A DNA stretch of 64,000 nt from Pipra filicauda (taxonomy: Eukaryota > Chordata > Aves > Passeriformes > Pipridae). Positions 28,231 to 41,400 of the stretch are shown in pieces. Every line of letters starts with the position of its first letter. Position 1 is the stretch's first letter. Under the pieces are notes generated by a model that was not told the origin of the DNA, did no database searches, and saw only the letters and a program-made list of their open reading frames with translations. The stretch covers positions 496,001 through 560,000 of the forward strand of contig NW_024104507.1 in assembly GCF_003945595.2 (NCBI RefSeq), in the 5' to 3' direction. The position numbers were made by a program, and so were the translations under genes.

Positions 28231-31071
28231 AGTCTCTCATGGCATCACACTCTGCATGTGAAGAAGGAATGTCATGCCTGTGATCCGTAAGTGGGTGAAG
28301 CTGATGGGCACACACTCACACAAGGGATTAAAAAGGGCCAGTGCCAGAGCAAATCCCAAGATCTGTGAGAGATGGGTTCTGACTGATTCATGCATTTCCA
28401 CTGATACAGGCACTCAAGTTGTAGAGTGGTGTGAAAATCCCAAACAGTGCTGCACATGCATTTCCCTGTGATGTGCACGGATGTCACTCCCTGTTGTTGC
28501 AGCTCACAGTTTGCTTTGTAGAGCAAATCAGTTTGTAGAAACAGGCAAGCTTCTCAGTGAAACATCTGATTTCTTACTGATTCATTTACTGCTTTCTCTT
28601 ATCATAAACAGCAGCTTTCTTCCAAGCTCCCTATAACCATGTTCTCCTCAACTATTTCCCTTGACAAGCATATCCTCTAGACCATACATCTCTGCCCACC
28701 AGCCCTGACACAGGGAACCTGCTGATCCCAAGCCAGGCTGGCGCTGAGAGGCTCCCTGCACACTCCTGCTGCCTGGAGAGAAGAGCAAGCTAAAAAAAAT
28801 CACTGCTGTCTTACCCTGACTGCAGGGTGAACATGGGCCCTGTTGTTCCTGTTTGCTGCAAATCTCTGTGTAGGAGTTTAAGCTATGAGACCTCTGCACC
28901 TCTGTCAAATTTAGATGAGGTTGGACAATGGATGTAAGAGTTGTTTGGTAGGGACTGACAGAAAAATATGCAGATGGACATCTAGTCTGTGTAAGCCTGA
29001 CTGTGTAAACTAAGGAGAGAAATCTTAAAATGCCCTCAGGTTTTGGCTGCCTTTAAAAACAAGTCTCTAACCCTCCTCATGAATACTGTGGTTTAGTCTT
29101 GAGCATGAAATAGGAGGAAAGTGGTGGGGAAAGTATCTGTTCCATGAAATTTCCAAAGCTGTTCTCCAAACCCAAGAAGTTTTGTTTGGATAACCCCAGG
29201 TGAACACTGGAAAAAATTTGAATGTTGCCCATCTTTGAAATATTTTCTGTTATTAATCGAGGTGATAGTTAACAATCTGCATACAAACACCCCATAAGTT
29301 TGAGTAAGTTAATAGTTCCTTTTTCCTCTGACAATTCTAGTATGAGGAAGGCTTAGCAAGACACATTGTATATATTTGGTAAATGCAGATTCAAAACAAC
29401 AGTCCAGGTTTTCCCTTTCATTTCTGCATACACTGGAAGATATTATGTGGCCTGTTCTGCATTACTGTGACAATGCTCAATATTATCAATTATGCTCTGT
29501 GTAAGTTTTTGGGAAAGACAGCCAGGAGGCATATTATCATTGCAGCCAAGTTCTGAATGGCCCTGCTGAGCTTATATCCCACATGTTAACATATCCTTCA
29601 TTTGGTTTGACTATTGCAAGCCTCATTCCATCAGTCCTCATTCCATCAATGATTAGTCACTTGGTGGCTGTAGGCCACTAACTAAGACACAATGGAATAA
29701 AGCAAGAAGCTTAATAGCCAAAGGTAGTGAAAGCAACCAAGATTCAGCCACGTGATTGAACGTTTACTCAGTTTGTATTGTTGTACATTATTAATATTTC
29801 TGCTGTCTAAAATATGTCATTGCAGTACTAAATGTATCTACATAAAGCCAAAAAAATTCAATACAACACCACAAAATTGTTGGGAAAGAGGAATTAATGA
29901 ATTAGATGCATAAAGTTCACACTAATATTCTATTAATCTGAAAATAATCAATTTCAAAGATTAATTTTGGTTTACAATACATAGGCAAAAAGTTACTACA
30001 CTTTGTCATTCTACAGAACACATCTCCCCAAAGAGCTTGAATGAGAAAAATTCCCAAGTAGCTGTCCATATTCTGGCAAATTGCCTGAAAAAGGTTGAAA
30101 CCTTGTTTAGTTTCATTTGAAAAGATTTTGCATCCCCTGTGTTTTCTTTGAGGTTGAGACTCAAAGTTCAGAATAAAAAGGTAACATAAACACTGGACTG
30201 GAAATATTTATTCATTTCAGGTCAAAACACAGTGGATTTTACTCAGTCTTCTCACTCATGTTTGTTGAAATTATTCTTCAAGATCTAGCAAATGCCATAA
30301 CTTTCTACAAAACAAATGTCACTCAATTGCTAGAAAGACTTGTTTAATGAGTAGCTGCATTAAATTAACTTTGGAGAATGTCCCAAGCATGTAATTTCCA
30401 TTCATTCAAAAAACTCTAGCATCACACTCTGAAAAACTATCGTGAAATTAGTTTTTCCAGTAATTCTGAAAATCAGAGACACAAAGATTAGAAATTCAGC
30501 CTTGTCAACACTATTACTGTTGGAGTACAGTACATCCTGTTTTAAACACAGTGAGATATCTTGTTGCAACAAATGATATTTTATTTTGCCCATTCACATG
30601 TTGTAAATAACTCTCCATCTTTCATGAGTTCACGGCAGTAAGGAGCTTCATATTTCTGTTGAATTCCTTCCCTGTGCAGACCAAACCCCATCACTCTTCT
30701 GGTATCCCCTCTTTACTTCCCCACTTCAGCAAGGCTGCCAGATCCATAGTTCATTCCAAGTGGAAGGAAACAAGTATCTGCTGTTGGAGATGACAGTCAC
30801 TGCTGTCTGGTCCATTATCACATCACAAAGTGTGATTTCCTCGGGACGCCAGGAAAAAGCCAATCACTGTGAGAGCTGATTTATTTCCATTGCTTTAGAC
30901 AGCTGACGTAAGAAACAAGTCTTTCTTATGTAAGAGCAGCTCTGGACAGCAAAGTAACACAGTAAAATTAATGTAAGTGGTTCTTTATACAACAAATTTC
31001 ACTCAAAGCTCAACACCAAGAATCGTTTAAAAAATCGGAAGACTGCAACCCAAGTGAGTTGTGCTTGATAG

Positions 31072-31099
31072 TAGATTTTTAAATATAGATTTTTAAATA
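31072..31099. repeat. 14-bp perfect tandem duplication
   Basis: TAGATTTTTAAATA occurs twice, head to tail, about 35 bp upstream of a CR1 tail. Confidence 0.9.
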
Positions 31100-31134
31100 A
31101 GGATGCATTTGTGTTTTGAAATAAGACATAGATG

Positions 31135-31235
31135 TGCTTGGTGATATGGTCTAGTGGTGGACTTGGCAGTGCTGGGTTAATGGTTGGACTCAATAATCTT
31201 AGAGGTTTTTTCCAATCTAAACAATTCTATGATAT
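31135..31235 (+). mobile_element. CR1 LINE 3'-end fragment
   Basis: About 100 bp with the avian CR1 3'-end pattern: TGGTTGGACTCAATAATCTT, then a degraded TTCCAATCTAA, then the terminal ATTCTATGAT at about 31,226-31,235. It is 5'-truncated, as is usual for CR1, and diverged. Confidence 0.85.
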
Positions 31236-32840
31236 CACTACTTTTTTCTTTGCATTGTACACTTACAGGATGGTAATGGCATATTAATACATTTCCTATT
31301 ATTTGTTTAAAAATATTACTAATGAAACAAAAGGCAGTTTTTATCACTTCTTTCTTCCTATCCACTACCCTGTGTGTTGGTCACAGTATTAAGAAGCAAA
31401 AGATTTGTTTAACTTAATTAGTTCTTCATATATCTCAGCTGTTGTTATCACCCAGTTATCCCCCAGGTACTTTCAAATCAATTGTTAAGAAACCATTCTT
31501 CCCAGATAGCAAAGATTTTTAATTTCATTAAGGATGTTTCACCAGATGTGTATATAAGAGCACACAGGGAATTTTATTGAAAATTTACACTGTGTTATGT
31601 AATACAGCCTTTTGGAAAGATATTTTCTCTTAAAATTCACATTCTGCAGAGCTGCATCATTGTGTACAAAGAACATTGATGAAATAGGAGAGTTGTTGTG
31701 GCAATTTAATGTGAGGTTTAGTTTCATTTTTTTCTTTTTAGGACTCTTGTTAGTACATTTGCTTTTAACAAGCATTAATATACTAGGCTTTCAGCAAAAC
31801 AAACTAGAGAGGAATTTTTTTTTTTAATAGGACTACTGAAGACTTTTTTTCTCATTTAAGAAGTGACATATTTTAGTCAGTTAAATTTATCACCAGTCAC
31901 AAAACGGTTCTCATCTGTGATGTCAAGCCAAAGGTTGAGTGAACACATGAGAATTGTATGTGGGAAGAACTGTTCATCAAATTTAGCATTTTATTCCTTG
32001 GATTTATGAGCACTTTGAACCTTGCTTTCACTGGAATCTATCTGAAATTTCCATTGATTTCTCTGGTCACAGGGGTGGGGCCTCAGTGTGTCAGGGTAGA
32101 ATTGCTGAATGTCACAGACTGTTGCTTCACATACTGTGAGATTTAAACCTCCCTCATTTTCACATTGGATTCCCATGAAATCTTTTGCAATTCTAACAGG
32201 GAACACGTTCCTTCCCCAACATTTTGATCATTTGTGAGTGTTTCAGCAAAGATGTCTTCACGATGTCCGGTAGCACAATAAACACCACAAATAATGGTCA
32301 ACATTTCTTGAAACATGTAGTATTTCTTTCCTGATGATCCTTTTTTTTCTCTCTGACTATACATCTTAAAAAGAGCTTTTGCTTATTGCAGGGAAGTAAC
32401 ACAGTGTTCACCAAGTTCTGTACCTCTTGTTATCTGCACACTTATTTATGTACCTCTCTTCAGGCTCAAGGACATTTTCTCACCATGTTCAAGTGCCTTT
32501 CTGGTGGCTGATTACATTGGCATTTTCCTATTCCATTGCTGGCAGGGTTTCAGTGTTATGTTTTTGCAAGGATAAGTGAAGTGTCAAGGAATTAAACGAA
32601 AAGAAACACAAGAAATTAATTGTTCAGCTTTGGCCTTGTGGTCACCCAGTTAAGCATTAAGATGCAAATATTGTCTGGAATATTACAGAATAGCTGAACT
32701 GAAGTGATGCAAAAACTCTTGCAATTTGTCAGGTACAGCACTGAATTATTTTTATCTTCTGTTTCTAATTTTGCAGCAGTTCTACATTTCTTTTATGGCA
32801 ACCTATATCATAAAAACAAGACACAAAGCAGGTATAGAAA

Positions 32841-33236
32841 TTAGCTGGAAGAACCTGTAAAGTTAAATTCTCTTGCAAAGTTAGAATGATCTTTTAGACT
32901 AAATCCAATTACCAAGTCATAATTCTTTCCTGTGATCTTTGGTTGAATTAAATCTGAATTTTCACAGCCAATAGTGTGTTGTATAAGACCACAATCTAAC
33001 AGTTCCTCAGTAATGTCACCAGTCACTAAAGTGGGACTGGTACACCTGTAGTTTCCAGCATCATCCTTTTCGCCCTTCTTGAAAATCTGGACAACATTTG
33101 TCGGCTTCCAGACAACTTGGCCCTCTCCAGATTCCCAAAACTGTTGAAAAATCATTGAGAGAGGCTTCACAGTGACATCAGCCAACATTTTGAATCTTGG
33201 ATGAATTAAACCCTGATGTTCTGCAGTATTGTTCAT
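32841..33236 (-). pseudogene. Decayed CR1-type reverse transcriptase fragment
   Basis: A 131-codon open stretch on the minus strand resembles the N-terminal part of a non-LTR (CR1/jockey-like) reverse transcriptase. It contains IHPRFKMLADVTVKPLSMIF, a W...NVVQIFKKGEKDDAGNYR motif that matches the usual IFKKG...DPGNYRPVSL block with substitutions, and a degraded stretch downstream. Clear similarity covers roughly codons 9-80 (about 33,212 to 32,997). It lacks the fingers/palm remainder and the catalytic YADD region, so it is a relic and not functional. Its orientation is opposite to the CR1 tail at 33.4 kb, so it is a separate insertion. Confidence 0.8.
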
Positions 33237-33409
33237 TTCATCAGGGTTGAAACATTATTTCATTGCAGGTTTTTTTACTTCTCTGATTACTTTTTTTTTT
33301 TTTTGGACTGATTTGAAAATTATCTGCTAAACCAAGATTTAACTGGACGTGACATAGAGCAACAACTAGGAAAGATGCCCTTGTGCAGTTCTAAACCTCA
33401 CAATTTAAG

Positions 33410-33605
33410 CAGAATGTGAAGGTCCTTGAGTGTCTCCAGAGGGCAGCAAGGCTGGGTTAATGATCCAGGCCTGTCAGGGTTTAAGAGGCATTTGGACAAT
33501 ACCCTTAACAACATGCTTTGTTGGTCAGCCCCAAATTGGTCAGGCAGTTGAACTTGATGTTTGCTGCAGGTCCTTTCCAACCAAAATAATCTCTTCTATT
33601 CTCTT
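33410..33605 (+). mobile_element. CR1 LINE 3'-end fragment
   Basis: Carries the CR1 3' hallmarks in order: GCATTTGGACAATACCCTTA, a GGTCAGCCC stretch, GGCAGTTGAACTTGATG, GCAGGTCCTTTCCAACC, and a decayed TCTATTCTCTTCT tail. It is truncated at the 5' side and lies close to an oppositely oriented reverse-transcriptase fragment. Confidence 0.85.
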
Positions 33606-34420
33606 CTAATGACATTTTTAATTCACTCAGGAAAATTTTGATTTTCTGTATTTTGATCAAAATTTCAGAATCGGGAAATACAGAGCAGCCTTTCTTTATT
33701 TAGGTCGATGCTCTTGCTAAAAAATAGCTTGGTTTTGTGAGGCTTAGTATTTTTATTCTTTATAATCTCATTTTGTTATTTTGTTATTAACACTGAAGAC
33801 TCCTTTCAAGGGCTCTTCTTGAGAAGAGATTCGAAGCATCCAAATGATGCATCTGATTTTAGGCAAGTAGATCATTATCCTTTTCCTTTTGAAGCATGAC
33901 TGACAAAGAGTCAGCAGCCTGGATCAAGCACTAAACTCATATAATAGTCAACCCATCTATATTCAGACAAATCCTGTGGGTTTTCAAGCACTTTTGAAGG
34001 GGATATGGAAATCATTACATTAGGAAAGTGGTAGTTTTTGCTGCTACTCTCACTCTGGATGTATGCTTTAATAGCAATTCTCTGCAACTTTTTGGACTGT
34101 TTAAATCCTAGAGGAAAAGGCTGTTTACATTTCTTTCTCCAAGATGAAGATGGACAAATGATAATGTGCTTTGGTGGTTTTAGCCACAGCTACTGAAGTT
34201 TCAGGTCCGTATGGGTTGACTAAAACTACTGAACTAAAATTACATAAATAAAAGAAAATGGAAATTACTTTGCAGAGAAATCAAATTCAGAGCTAGGATA
34301 TACCCAAGGCCAAGGGGATGATATAAATATGTATTGATATTTCACAATATAAATAATAACAGAAAAGTAGTAATATACTGTTCTTTTAAAGTACATGAAA
34401 AAGCTGGTTTCCATGATAAC

Positions 34421-34462
34421 ATTCTTTTTTTGTTTTGCTTTGGTTTGGTTCTTTTTTTTTTA
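34421..34462. repeat. T/G-rich low-complexity tract
   Basis: TTTTTTTGTTTTGCTTTGG, then TTTGG units and a T run. Confidence 0.8.
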
Positions 34463-37400
34463 TCAAGAATGTGCATAGCTAGGTGAGCTTCAATTCTTGT
34501 GAGAGAAATAGGACAATTATGGCTTGGAAAAGGTTGGCAGACAGGAAAACATTGATTATTTGCTCAGTGGTTGGCAGTCACTGGGTTTGATATTCACAGT
34601 GATTTCAGCAGCCCCCTGGTTTTGGTAATCCCAACACTGACCATAACAATAAACAGTGACATATAAATGTGTCCAGGTAGTGATGTAAGATCTGTTCAGC
34701 CTTTTTTGTTCAGACAGTCTTGGATTTTAATACAAGGTTTTATCTGTTTGATTGTTACTGTAAGTAACACTGTATTTGTGTGTACACCAAATAGTGCCAC
34801 AGACTGCATTTGTACTAATCTAACCATTGTATTTAAGGACTTCACCAGTACATATGGTTTTCTTTATTCCCTTCTTTCTCATCCACTCCTAATATCCTGA
34901 GTATCTGCTGTCTCAGTGCAAAGTGAATTTTCTGCAGTGAAGCTCTTGGGTTTGATCTGTTGATAGCTGTCTGCACATACCAGCATCGCCTCTTACATAA
35001 TTGTTCCAATTATTGGCATTGTCTTTGGAAAGGAATGTGTTTTTATTTTCAAATGTGAGCTATTTCATGGAGCTATTTTAGCATAAGCAAGATTTCTTGC
35101 TTTAAAAAAAAGAAGTTGGGAAAATATGTGAATGCTAGATAAAGAAATGAAAAATATGGGATCATGCAAGCATTTAAAATTAAGTCAAATTAACCCAGAG
35201 TGAGTCTGTATCAAAGACTGCATAAGGGAATGTCATTAATTTTCACATCTGTAAGACGTTCTCCATTATTTTCCTTTTTTTTTAAAGGATACTGTCATTT
35301 ATTCAAATATGAAGAGCCCTACCTTATGGGTTTAGTTCCCTAAGAAGAATGATTATGCCTTTGTCAGTATAAAAATTAAAACACAATAGTAGTTCTAAAA
35401 AGCTCCAGGGATTAGCAAATATATGGATCTCTCAGCTCCAAGGCCACAACTGTCCCTGGATGCTACAAACATCACCTGAAAGCCACCCAAAAACTTCTTG
35501 TCAGAACAGCAGCGTTTCCTCAGGGCAACTGAAGAGTAACAAAGTTGTTCATGCTTTTCCACATTAAACTACCTTTTTTTTTTTCTTTTCTCCTGTTGCA
35601 ATCTGTGGTTGTTTTCAGTGGTTCATTTTACAATACTGGTCACTAGGGAGATGATCTATGGAGAACCTGAAAGAGCACTAATTCAGTGGCAAGAGGAAAT
35701 AATGTGCTGGGAACTTGATGCAGCAGTAATTATAAGTATTTGCATTAAAACTGAAGCTGAGATATGATGCCTGACCCACACGCTTTTGTAGCAAGATTAA
35801 TGCTGGAAAAGCTACAAAGGTGAGATAATACAGACACAAGATTTAAGAGAAAAAATACCTCGTGTGCGTCATGGGGAAAGAGGAAATTTTCATCAGGGAT
35901 TTGAAAAATGCATAATGCTTGCCTTGTATCAGAAATGGTTGTGCTGTATCCATTTATCCCTCCTCTCATTTTCCAGCAGGCCTTGCCAGCCCAAGATATC
36001 ATAAATAGTCCTAAGCAGCCCCCACAGCTCCCCCAGGTAAACACCCCTGAGTCCAGCTCTGGTGGGTGGTGCCCAGAGCCACTACAGAAGATGAAGTCTG
36101 ACTCCTTATGAAAAGCCAAGCCCCTGGGTAGTATTATAAGGAGCTCATCTAAATGTAATAAGGTCACCATGATGGGCAAATTGCTCAGGCTACAATTTTA
36201 AGCCCACGATTTGAAGTCCGTCCTCAAGAACCTCAAAAGTGTCATTAATTTCCTTCAGCCTGTGATGTTTTCTTTCAGGATGAATGAAATGGAATACAAA
36301 TACAACCTGGGGCTACTTTGGCTGCTTTGCTAACAATTTTTAACCACAACTGATGGCAGGCTAGGCCATGTTACCCCATGTAGTCTCTTTGCAACCATAA
36401 TTCTTCCCAAGGCGGGATCTGAGATGACAATTTCAGACCACGATCACTGCTGAATCCATTCATTCCTTAAGCAAAAAACTCTTAAGTCAGGCCTTGTGAA
36501 TAGTCTCAGATAGATACATGCTCAAGAAAATCTTGACAATTAGCAAGCTTCAAATGCCACACATTAAGTAAGAAGGGCCAGTTTTAGCCTGGACATGTTT
36601 GTATCTCTCAAATGACTTCCCATTATCCCTTGTGAGTCAGTATTGCCTACAAGGTAATTTAACTTCCTGCCTTGTCTTCTCAGTTGAAAAAAAATAATCT
36701 CTTGCTCTGAGACACCTAACGGATGATCTGCTGAAATACATGCCTAAATAATTATCTGTCTAGGAGACTCTGTTATATGGTGAGTCATCATTCACTGTCA
36801 CTATAAAGGGCTTGTTCTAATTTTGAGACCCTCATTAGATTTAAAATATCAAACAAAGCCTCTGACAGCTAGTCCACCAGAACTCCAGCAGGAATTCTGT
36901 AAAGCAAGGAGAAAACAAAAAGTGTTCTGAGCCCAGAAATCTAGAATATACAACATTTTCAGCACAGAGGGAAGTCAGAGTTCAAGGGACAGAACATCTG
37001 AGTTCAACACTTTTGGAGGAATTTTCTCTCACTAATTGTCTGTAAGGAGAAGAGAAAAAATGTTGAGAAAAGCAAAGATGCAAAATATTGTACTCCAGTG
37101 CAAACTTCAATGGTACCTTCAGGGAGGGAACAGAATGTAAGTTACTAGATATAAAAAGCAATAGTTTTTCTTTTTTATTATTGTTGTGGAAGAGAAGGCA
37201 GGTTTGGGATTACAAGGGCTCTTATAGGATACTTTATTGGTTCCTATGCAGACTAGCATGGAAGAAAAAAGGTGGAAAATAATCTAACAAGAATGTTGAA
37301 TGATTTCCAGCTTCCACAGATGGCTGAAGTCAGGTTCTCATATTCTTTCTGCTAATTTTTTGTATTTGATTTCTTTTGTAAGACACGAATGTAGAAGGCT

Positions 37401-38407
37401 AGAATTAAAATAAAAAAATATCCCCTGCCAGAAGCTAAAACAGAGAACAGTGTGACATTGGACTCCAGAAGGCAAAGTCAGAGCAGGGTGGGAGGAAGCA
37501 AACTACAAAGTCTTGAGGAATTGGAACCACCATAGAAAAAAACCTGCTCTTTGTGCCTAATCTCAATCATTAGGGAGAAATGGTTGGTTAGTAGGATTTG
37601 TTTAAACCGTCAGAACAGTTCTTTGAAAGAAAATTTGACTTTTGACTCAAAAAACCACTGAACTCGAAATGGATACCAAAAAGCTTTCAGAGCACAAACC
37701 TCAGTCTGTGGATGAGAATAGTTTTATCTTAGTATACTTAGACAAGTCAGGGCTTTTCCACAGAATATTAGGGAGCAATGCAGAGGAAGTTTTGGGTACA
37801 ACTGAAGATATTAAGGATATTAAATGTGTGGGTTACCTGCTTATACAGCAATTGTGAAAAAGGAATTGTGTCAGCATAGTTCTGAAAGTCAGTTTATACT
37901 AAATATACGTGTGAGCTGAATAACCCAGTTTATAGTTGTGCTGCTGTTCTCATTGACTGGATTAGCTGATTGCACAGAGCCTTAGGTGGGTACAGCCCTT
38001 GCAACTGCTCTGTCAGCAGTGGAAGTGTCACAGAGTGCAGGGGGTTGGTTGTTCTTGATTTCTTGGTGTCTCCCCCATCCCAGTCCTCATCCCATCCCTC
38101 CCAGTCCCTCTGCAAACCCCTGCCCTGGAACTCCCATTCCAGAAACCCTCCTAGCCCCTCAATAACACCCTGTGTTGGCCATCAGGTCCTTATCACTGGG
38201 CCCCCCATGTCCCACTCGGTGTGTCCTGTTGAGCTGCTCTGCCCTGGGGATGCTGCTGGGGCTCAAGGCTTGCTTCCCACCCTGAAGGGCACAGGCTATA
38301 CCAGAAGTGACTCTGCATCATAATTTTTTTGGTTTTTTATAAGATGTCTGCTCTATAGTGGCTGATCTTCTGTGTCAAGTGTCCCAGGTGTAGCAGTAAA
38401 TACTTCA

Positions 38408-38462
38408 TTATATTTTATATGTATACACATATGTATATTATATATACCTATTATATAATAAA
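38408..38462. repeat. (TA)-rich tract
   Basis: TATATTTTATATGTATACAC and TATATTATATATACC, ending in TATTATATAATA; simple low-complexity sequence. Confidence 0.85.
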
Positions 38463-39899
38463 CCAATCATGATTAGATTTCAACAGGGTCCTTTTTCTCC
38501 CTGTTGCAAAAATTAGGTTTACAATTATCAATTAATATGGTCCATCACAGAATGTGTTATTGCTGTAAAGAACACTGCTGCAGTGATGGTTGTAATTTTG
38601 TCTTGTGTAGTATTTGATTCAATGGGCACATGATGCCACCAGTGTCTTTGAGTCATTTTATGACATTTCCTTTGCTGGGTTCTGTAGAGACTTCTGTAAT
38701 ATCTTATATTAAAAAAATAATTCCTAAAATATTTTTCTTACAGACCAGATGAATGTGACATCCAGCTACCTCTGACTGTTATTAAACTGTGCAAGTTGCC
38801 AGCTCTGCTGAAAGTTTTATGAAATTTCAGCAACTTCTGAGTCAGCCTGTAACATTTGTGGGTTTATGTGGAAATTGTGCCCAATCAACAATGAATGTGA
38901 ATGCACAGCTTTGGGCAAAATGTGGATATGTAAATGTATCTGCATCGACACTGAAGAAAAATGTCCCTTTTAGTTCCCTTAGAAGGTGAGTCTTATACAG
39001 CTGAAATGTAGAGCTATGAAAACGATGAGAAATTACATTTTCTTTGCATAAATTAAGAATGAAGATAAATATTTTTCTGCATTCTACAGCTGGATTAATT
39101 TTCTCCTGTTATAGTTCATCTGCTCTCAGTCCTGTCTAGCACTGCAGTGGCAAACACAGTGCCATCTCGTGGGCAAAGACCCGTACTCGTAACAAAACAT
39201 GGAGTTTTCTCCACTGGCTGGAAGTAAATCTCTCACAGTGTACAAATGTGACCCAGGACAGCAAGCTGCATGCACAGCCATTGGTGGGCTTTGACACTTC
39301 TTCCCTCCTGATACACAGCAACAACCCTACTGGGGCTGTACCAGAGGGCAAGTGGAATCAAAACAAATATATCCCCAGAGCATATTATTTTGAATTATGC
39401 TGGTGGTAATATGTAGTAGGTATTCACTTGGTTGGTTTATTAATAGAGAACAATTTCCCGTAGTGGAAAATGTACCATTTTTATCATGGTATGTTAATTA
39501 TAATATTTTGCATGCCAGTAAAGATCAGTCACAACTTATATTTAGAGAGAGTCTGAACGATTAAGAACCTTACTGTAGCTTATGTTTTAATCCAGTTTTG
39601 GAACAGAGAAAAAAATCAGTAATGCTTGCCTATTAATAGCTGATAACAAATTTAAGGCATGTTTTCATGCAATCTGTCTATAAATTAGTTTTGTAAAAAA
39701 AAAAAAAAGAGATGAATTGCCATTCCATAACATTCAATACACTCTATCTGTAGTATTACAAACACACATATAGATTTCTCTGTGCCTTCTGAATGCTGGC
39801 CAGCTCCAGTAAATGGCTAAACCATAAACTGAAATCTCATCTTCTGCCCACGTTTTGTGTGTGGTTGTACCATTATCAGTTCCATATTGGTTCCATGGT

Positions 39900-40115
39900 A
39901 GACCACAGAATCAGAGAATCATGGAACAGGTTAGGCTGGAAGGGACCTTTAAACATCATCCAGTCCAACCTTCCTGCAATAAGCATGGATATCTTCAAGA
40001 TCATGTTGCTCAGAGCCCCATCTGACCTGACCTGGAATATTTCCAGGGATGGAGCATCTACCATCTCTCTGGGAAACCTGTTCCAATGTTTCACCACCCA
40101 ATGTTTCAGAGTGTT
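39900..40115 (-). mobile_element. CR1 LINE 3'-end fragment, minus strand
   Basis: Reads as the reverse complement of a CR1 3' end: AGAATCAGAGAATCATGG (tail), GGCTGGAAGGGACCTTTAAA, CATCATCCAGTCCAACC, then CATCTACCATCTCTCTGGG and CTGTTCCAATGTTTCACCAC. It is relatively well preserved. The 5' boundary near 40,115 is approximate and diverged CR1 sequence may continue further right. The open frames on both strands here are by-products. Confidence 0.92.
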
Positions 40116-41299
40116 ATCTTTACTTATACAGGAAAGGTGGAATGATTTTTGTGTCACCCTATTCTACAGTAAAGAAAAGGGGCTGGATTCAAGTAAACCT
40201 ACAAAACCCAAAATCTCTGTACCAGGTCTCCGAGATCTTTCAAGGGTCAATGTCTAGCTTACAACAGACACTGAGGGGCCAAGGACTGGTTGGTTTAGGT
40301 TGTAGAACCAGCCAGTTCCTTCTTAAAAACTGACCTCAGCAAAGCCTGCCTTCCCCTGCTGATCATGGCCAGTCTCGAGGAGCTGCTCAGTTGGTAACTG
40401 GCTTGAGAGGCGGCCCTTCATCCTCCTCCCCAGGCCAGCTCACCTTTCAGCTCTGGAGTCCAAGCTAAGGCTCCACAGTTTCCAGCTCAGTCCCTGGACT
40501 GGGCTGTTATTTATCTGCCAAAAGGTCCCTGCAATTTAAAGTCAGTTGGCTGCAGGACCATCAATCTGCAACACAAGTGTGTTGTTTTCTGTCCCAGAGC
40601 CCAATTCTTGACTGAGGATACTCTGCAAGATCTGAGCAAATTGAAGATAAGTAGGTTCTTATCAGATGGATCCACAGAAAGTTACCAAACACTGAATAAT
40701 ATCTAAAGGCTCTAGACTTGAAAAATAGGCTGCGGATAATTGTGTTCAGGAATGAAAAATTACAGATAAAGCAAGTTGCAAATAGTTGCTTTTCTCCCTT
40801 CTAATTAATAGGGGGAGTTTCTACTTGCATTTACATCATGTGTGCTGCATTCTTTCAGATGATCACTAAAGTGTTTTTGCTGAGAGTCAAATTTTGGTCG
40901 ACAGATACTCTTAAATCAAACAAGGACTTCTTCAAACAGGTCCATACAGTAGTTCTAGATAGCACTTTAGCAGATTTCTGGTTCCTCCTGACCTGTTAAC
41001 AAGCGATTCTGTATAAGGGATAATATGAATTGTTCCTTGGTGTATTTCAGGAATTGAGTATATAAAAAATGGTAGAAAAGTTTGTGGGACCTCCTAGACA
41101 TATGCTGTGTCTAGTCTCACTGATGCAGTTCTGTGAAAAGCAGTGAAGCAGACAAGATCTGTCAACAATTATTCATCAAATGCCTGATTTGTTAAATATT
41201 GCATACAGATTGCCTGCTGAATAATAAGAAGCAAATTCTGGAACTTGCTTCAGCGTAATTCAGAGCTCCTCCCAATCAGATATTAACATCTGGACTTTC

Positions 41300-41400
41300 A
41301 AGTATGTTAGACCAAGCTATTATTTTAATTTCATTGCTGTCTTCTTACAAGTTCCTATCTAATTAACAATTATGATGCTCTTTGAAGAGCTCTCAGGTTT
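41300..41400. promoter_or_regulatory. Candidate noncoding regulatory element
   Basis: TATTTTAATTTCATTG, CTAATTAACAATTATGATG and CTTTGAAGAGC lie together in repeat-free sequence; homeodomain and TCF/LEF-like cores. Inference only. Confidence 0.2.

Larger units (their letters stand above)
11491..31134. other. Gene desert, central part
   Basis: AT-rich noncoding sequence holding the simple repeats and candidate elements listed separately. Small direct repeats occur, such as CTGAAGTCAATAGC twice near 26,415-26,445 and CCTCATTCCATCA twice near 29,622-29,650. No credible coding exon or tRNA was found. Confidence 0.7.
31236..39899. other. Gene desert with CR1 relics
   Basis: Apart from the CR1 pieces, nothing is recognisable. 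A C-rich stretch at about 38,050-38,290 has an open frame on the plus strand (37,970-38,323) without any domain or splice context and is probably noncoding. Confidence 0.65.

Noticed and set aside
35745..36179. 144-codon minus-strand frame
   Set aside because: No recognisable motif and an overlapping plus-strand frame; looks like chance.
37970..38323. 117-codon frame in a C-rich stretch
   Set aside because: Proline/serine-rich by composition; no recognisable family and no supporting signals.
39793..40333. Overlapping open frames on both strands, up to 154 codons
   Set aside because: The left part is a CR1 3' end; there are no protein motifs and the frames run across the repeat boundary.
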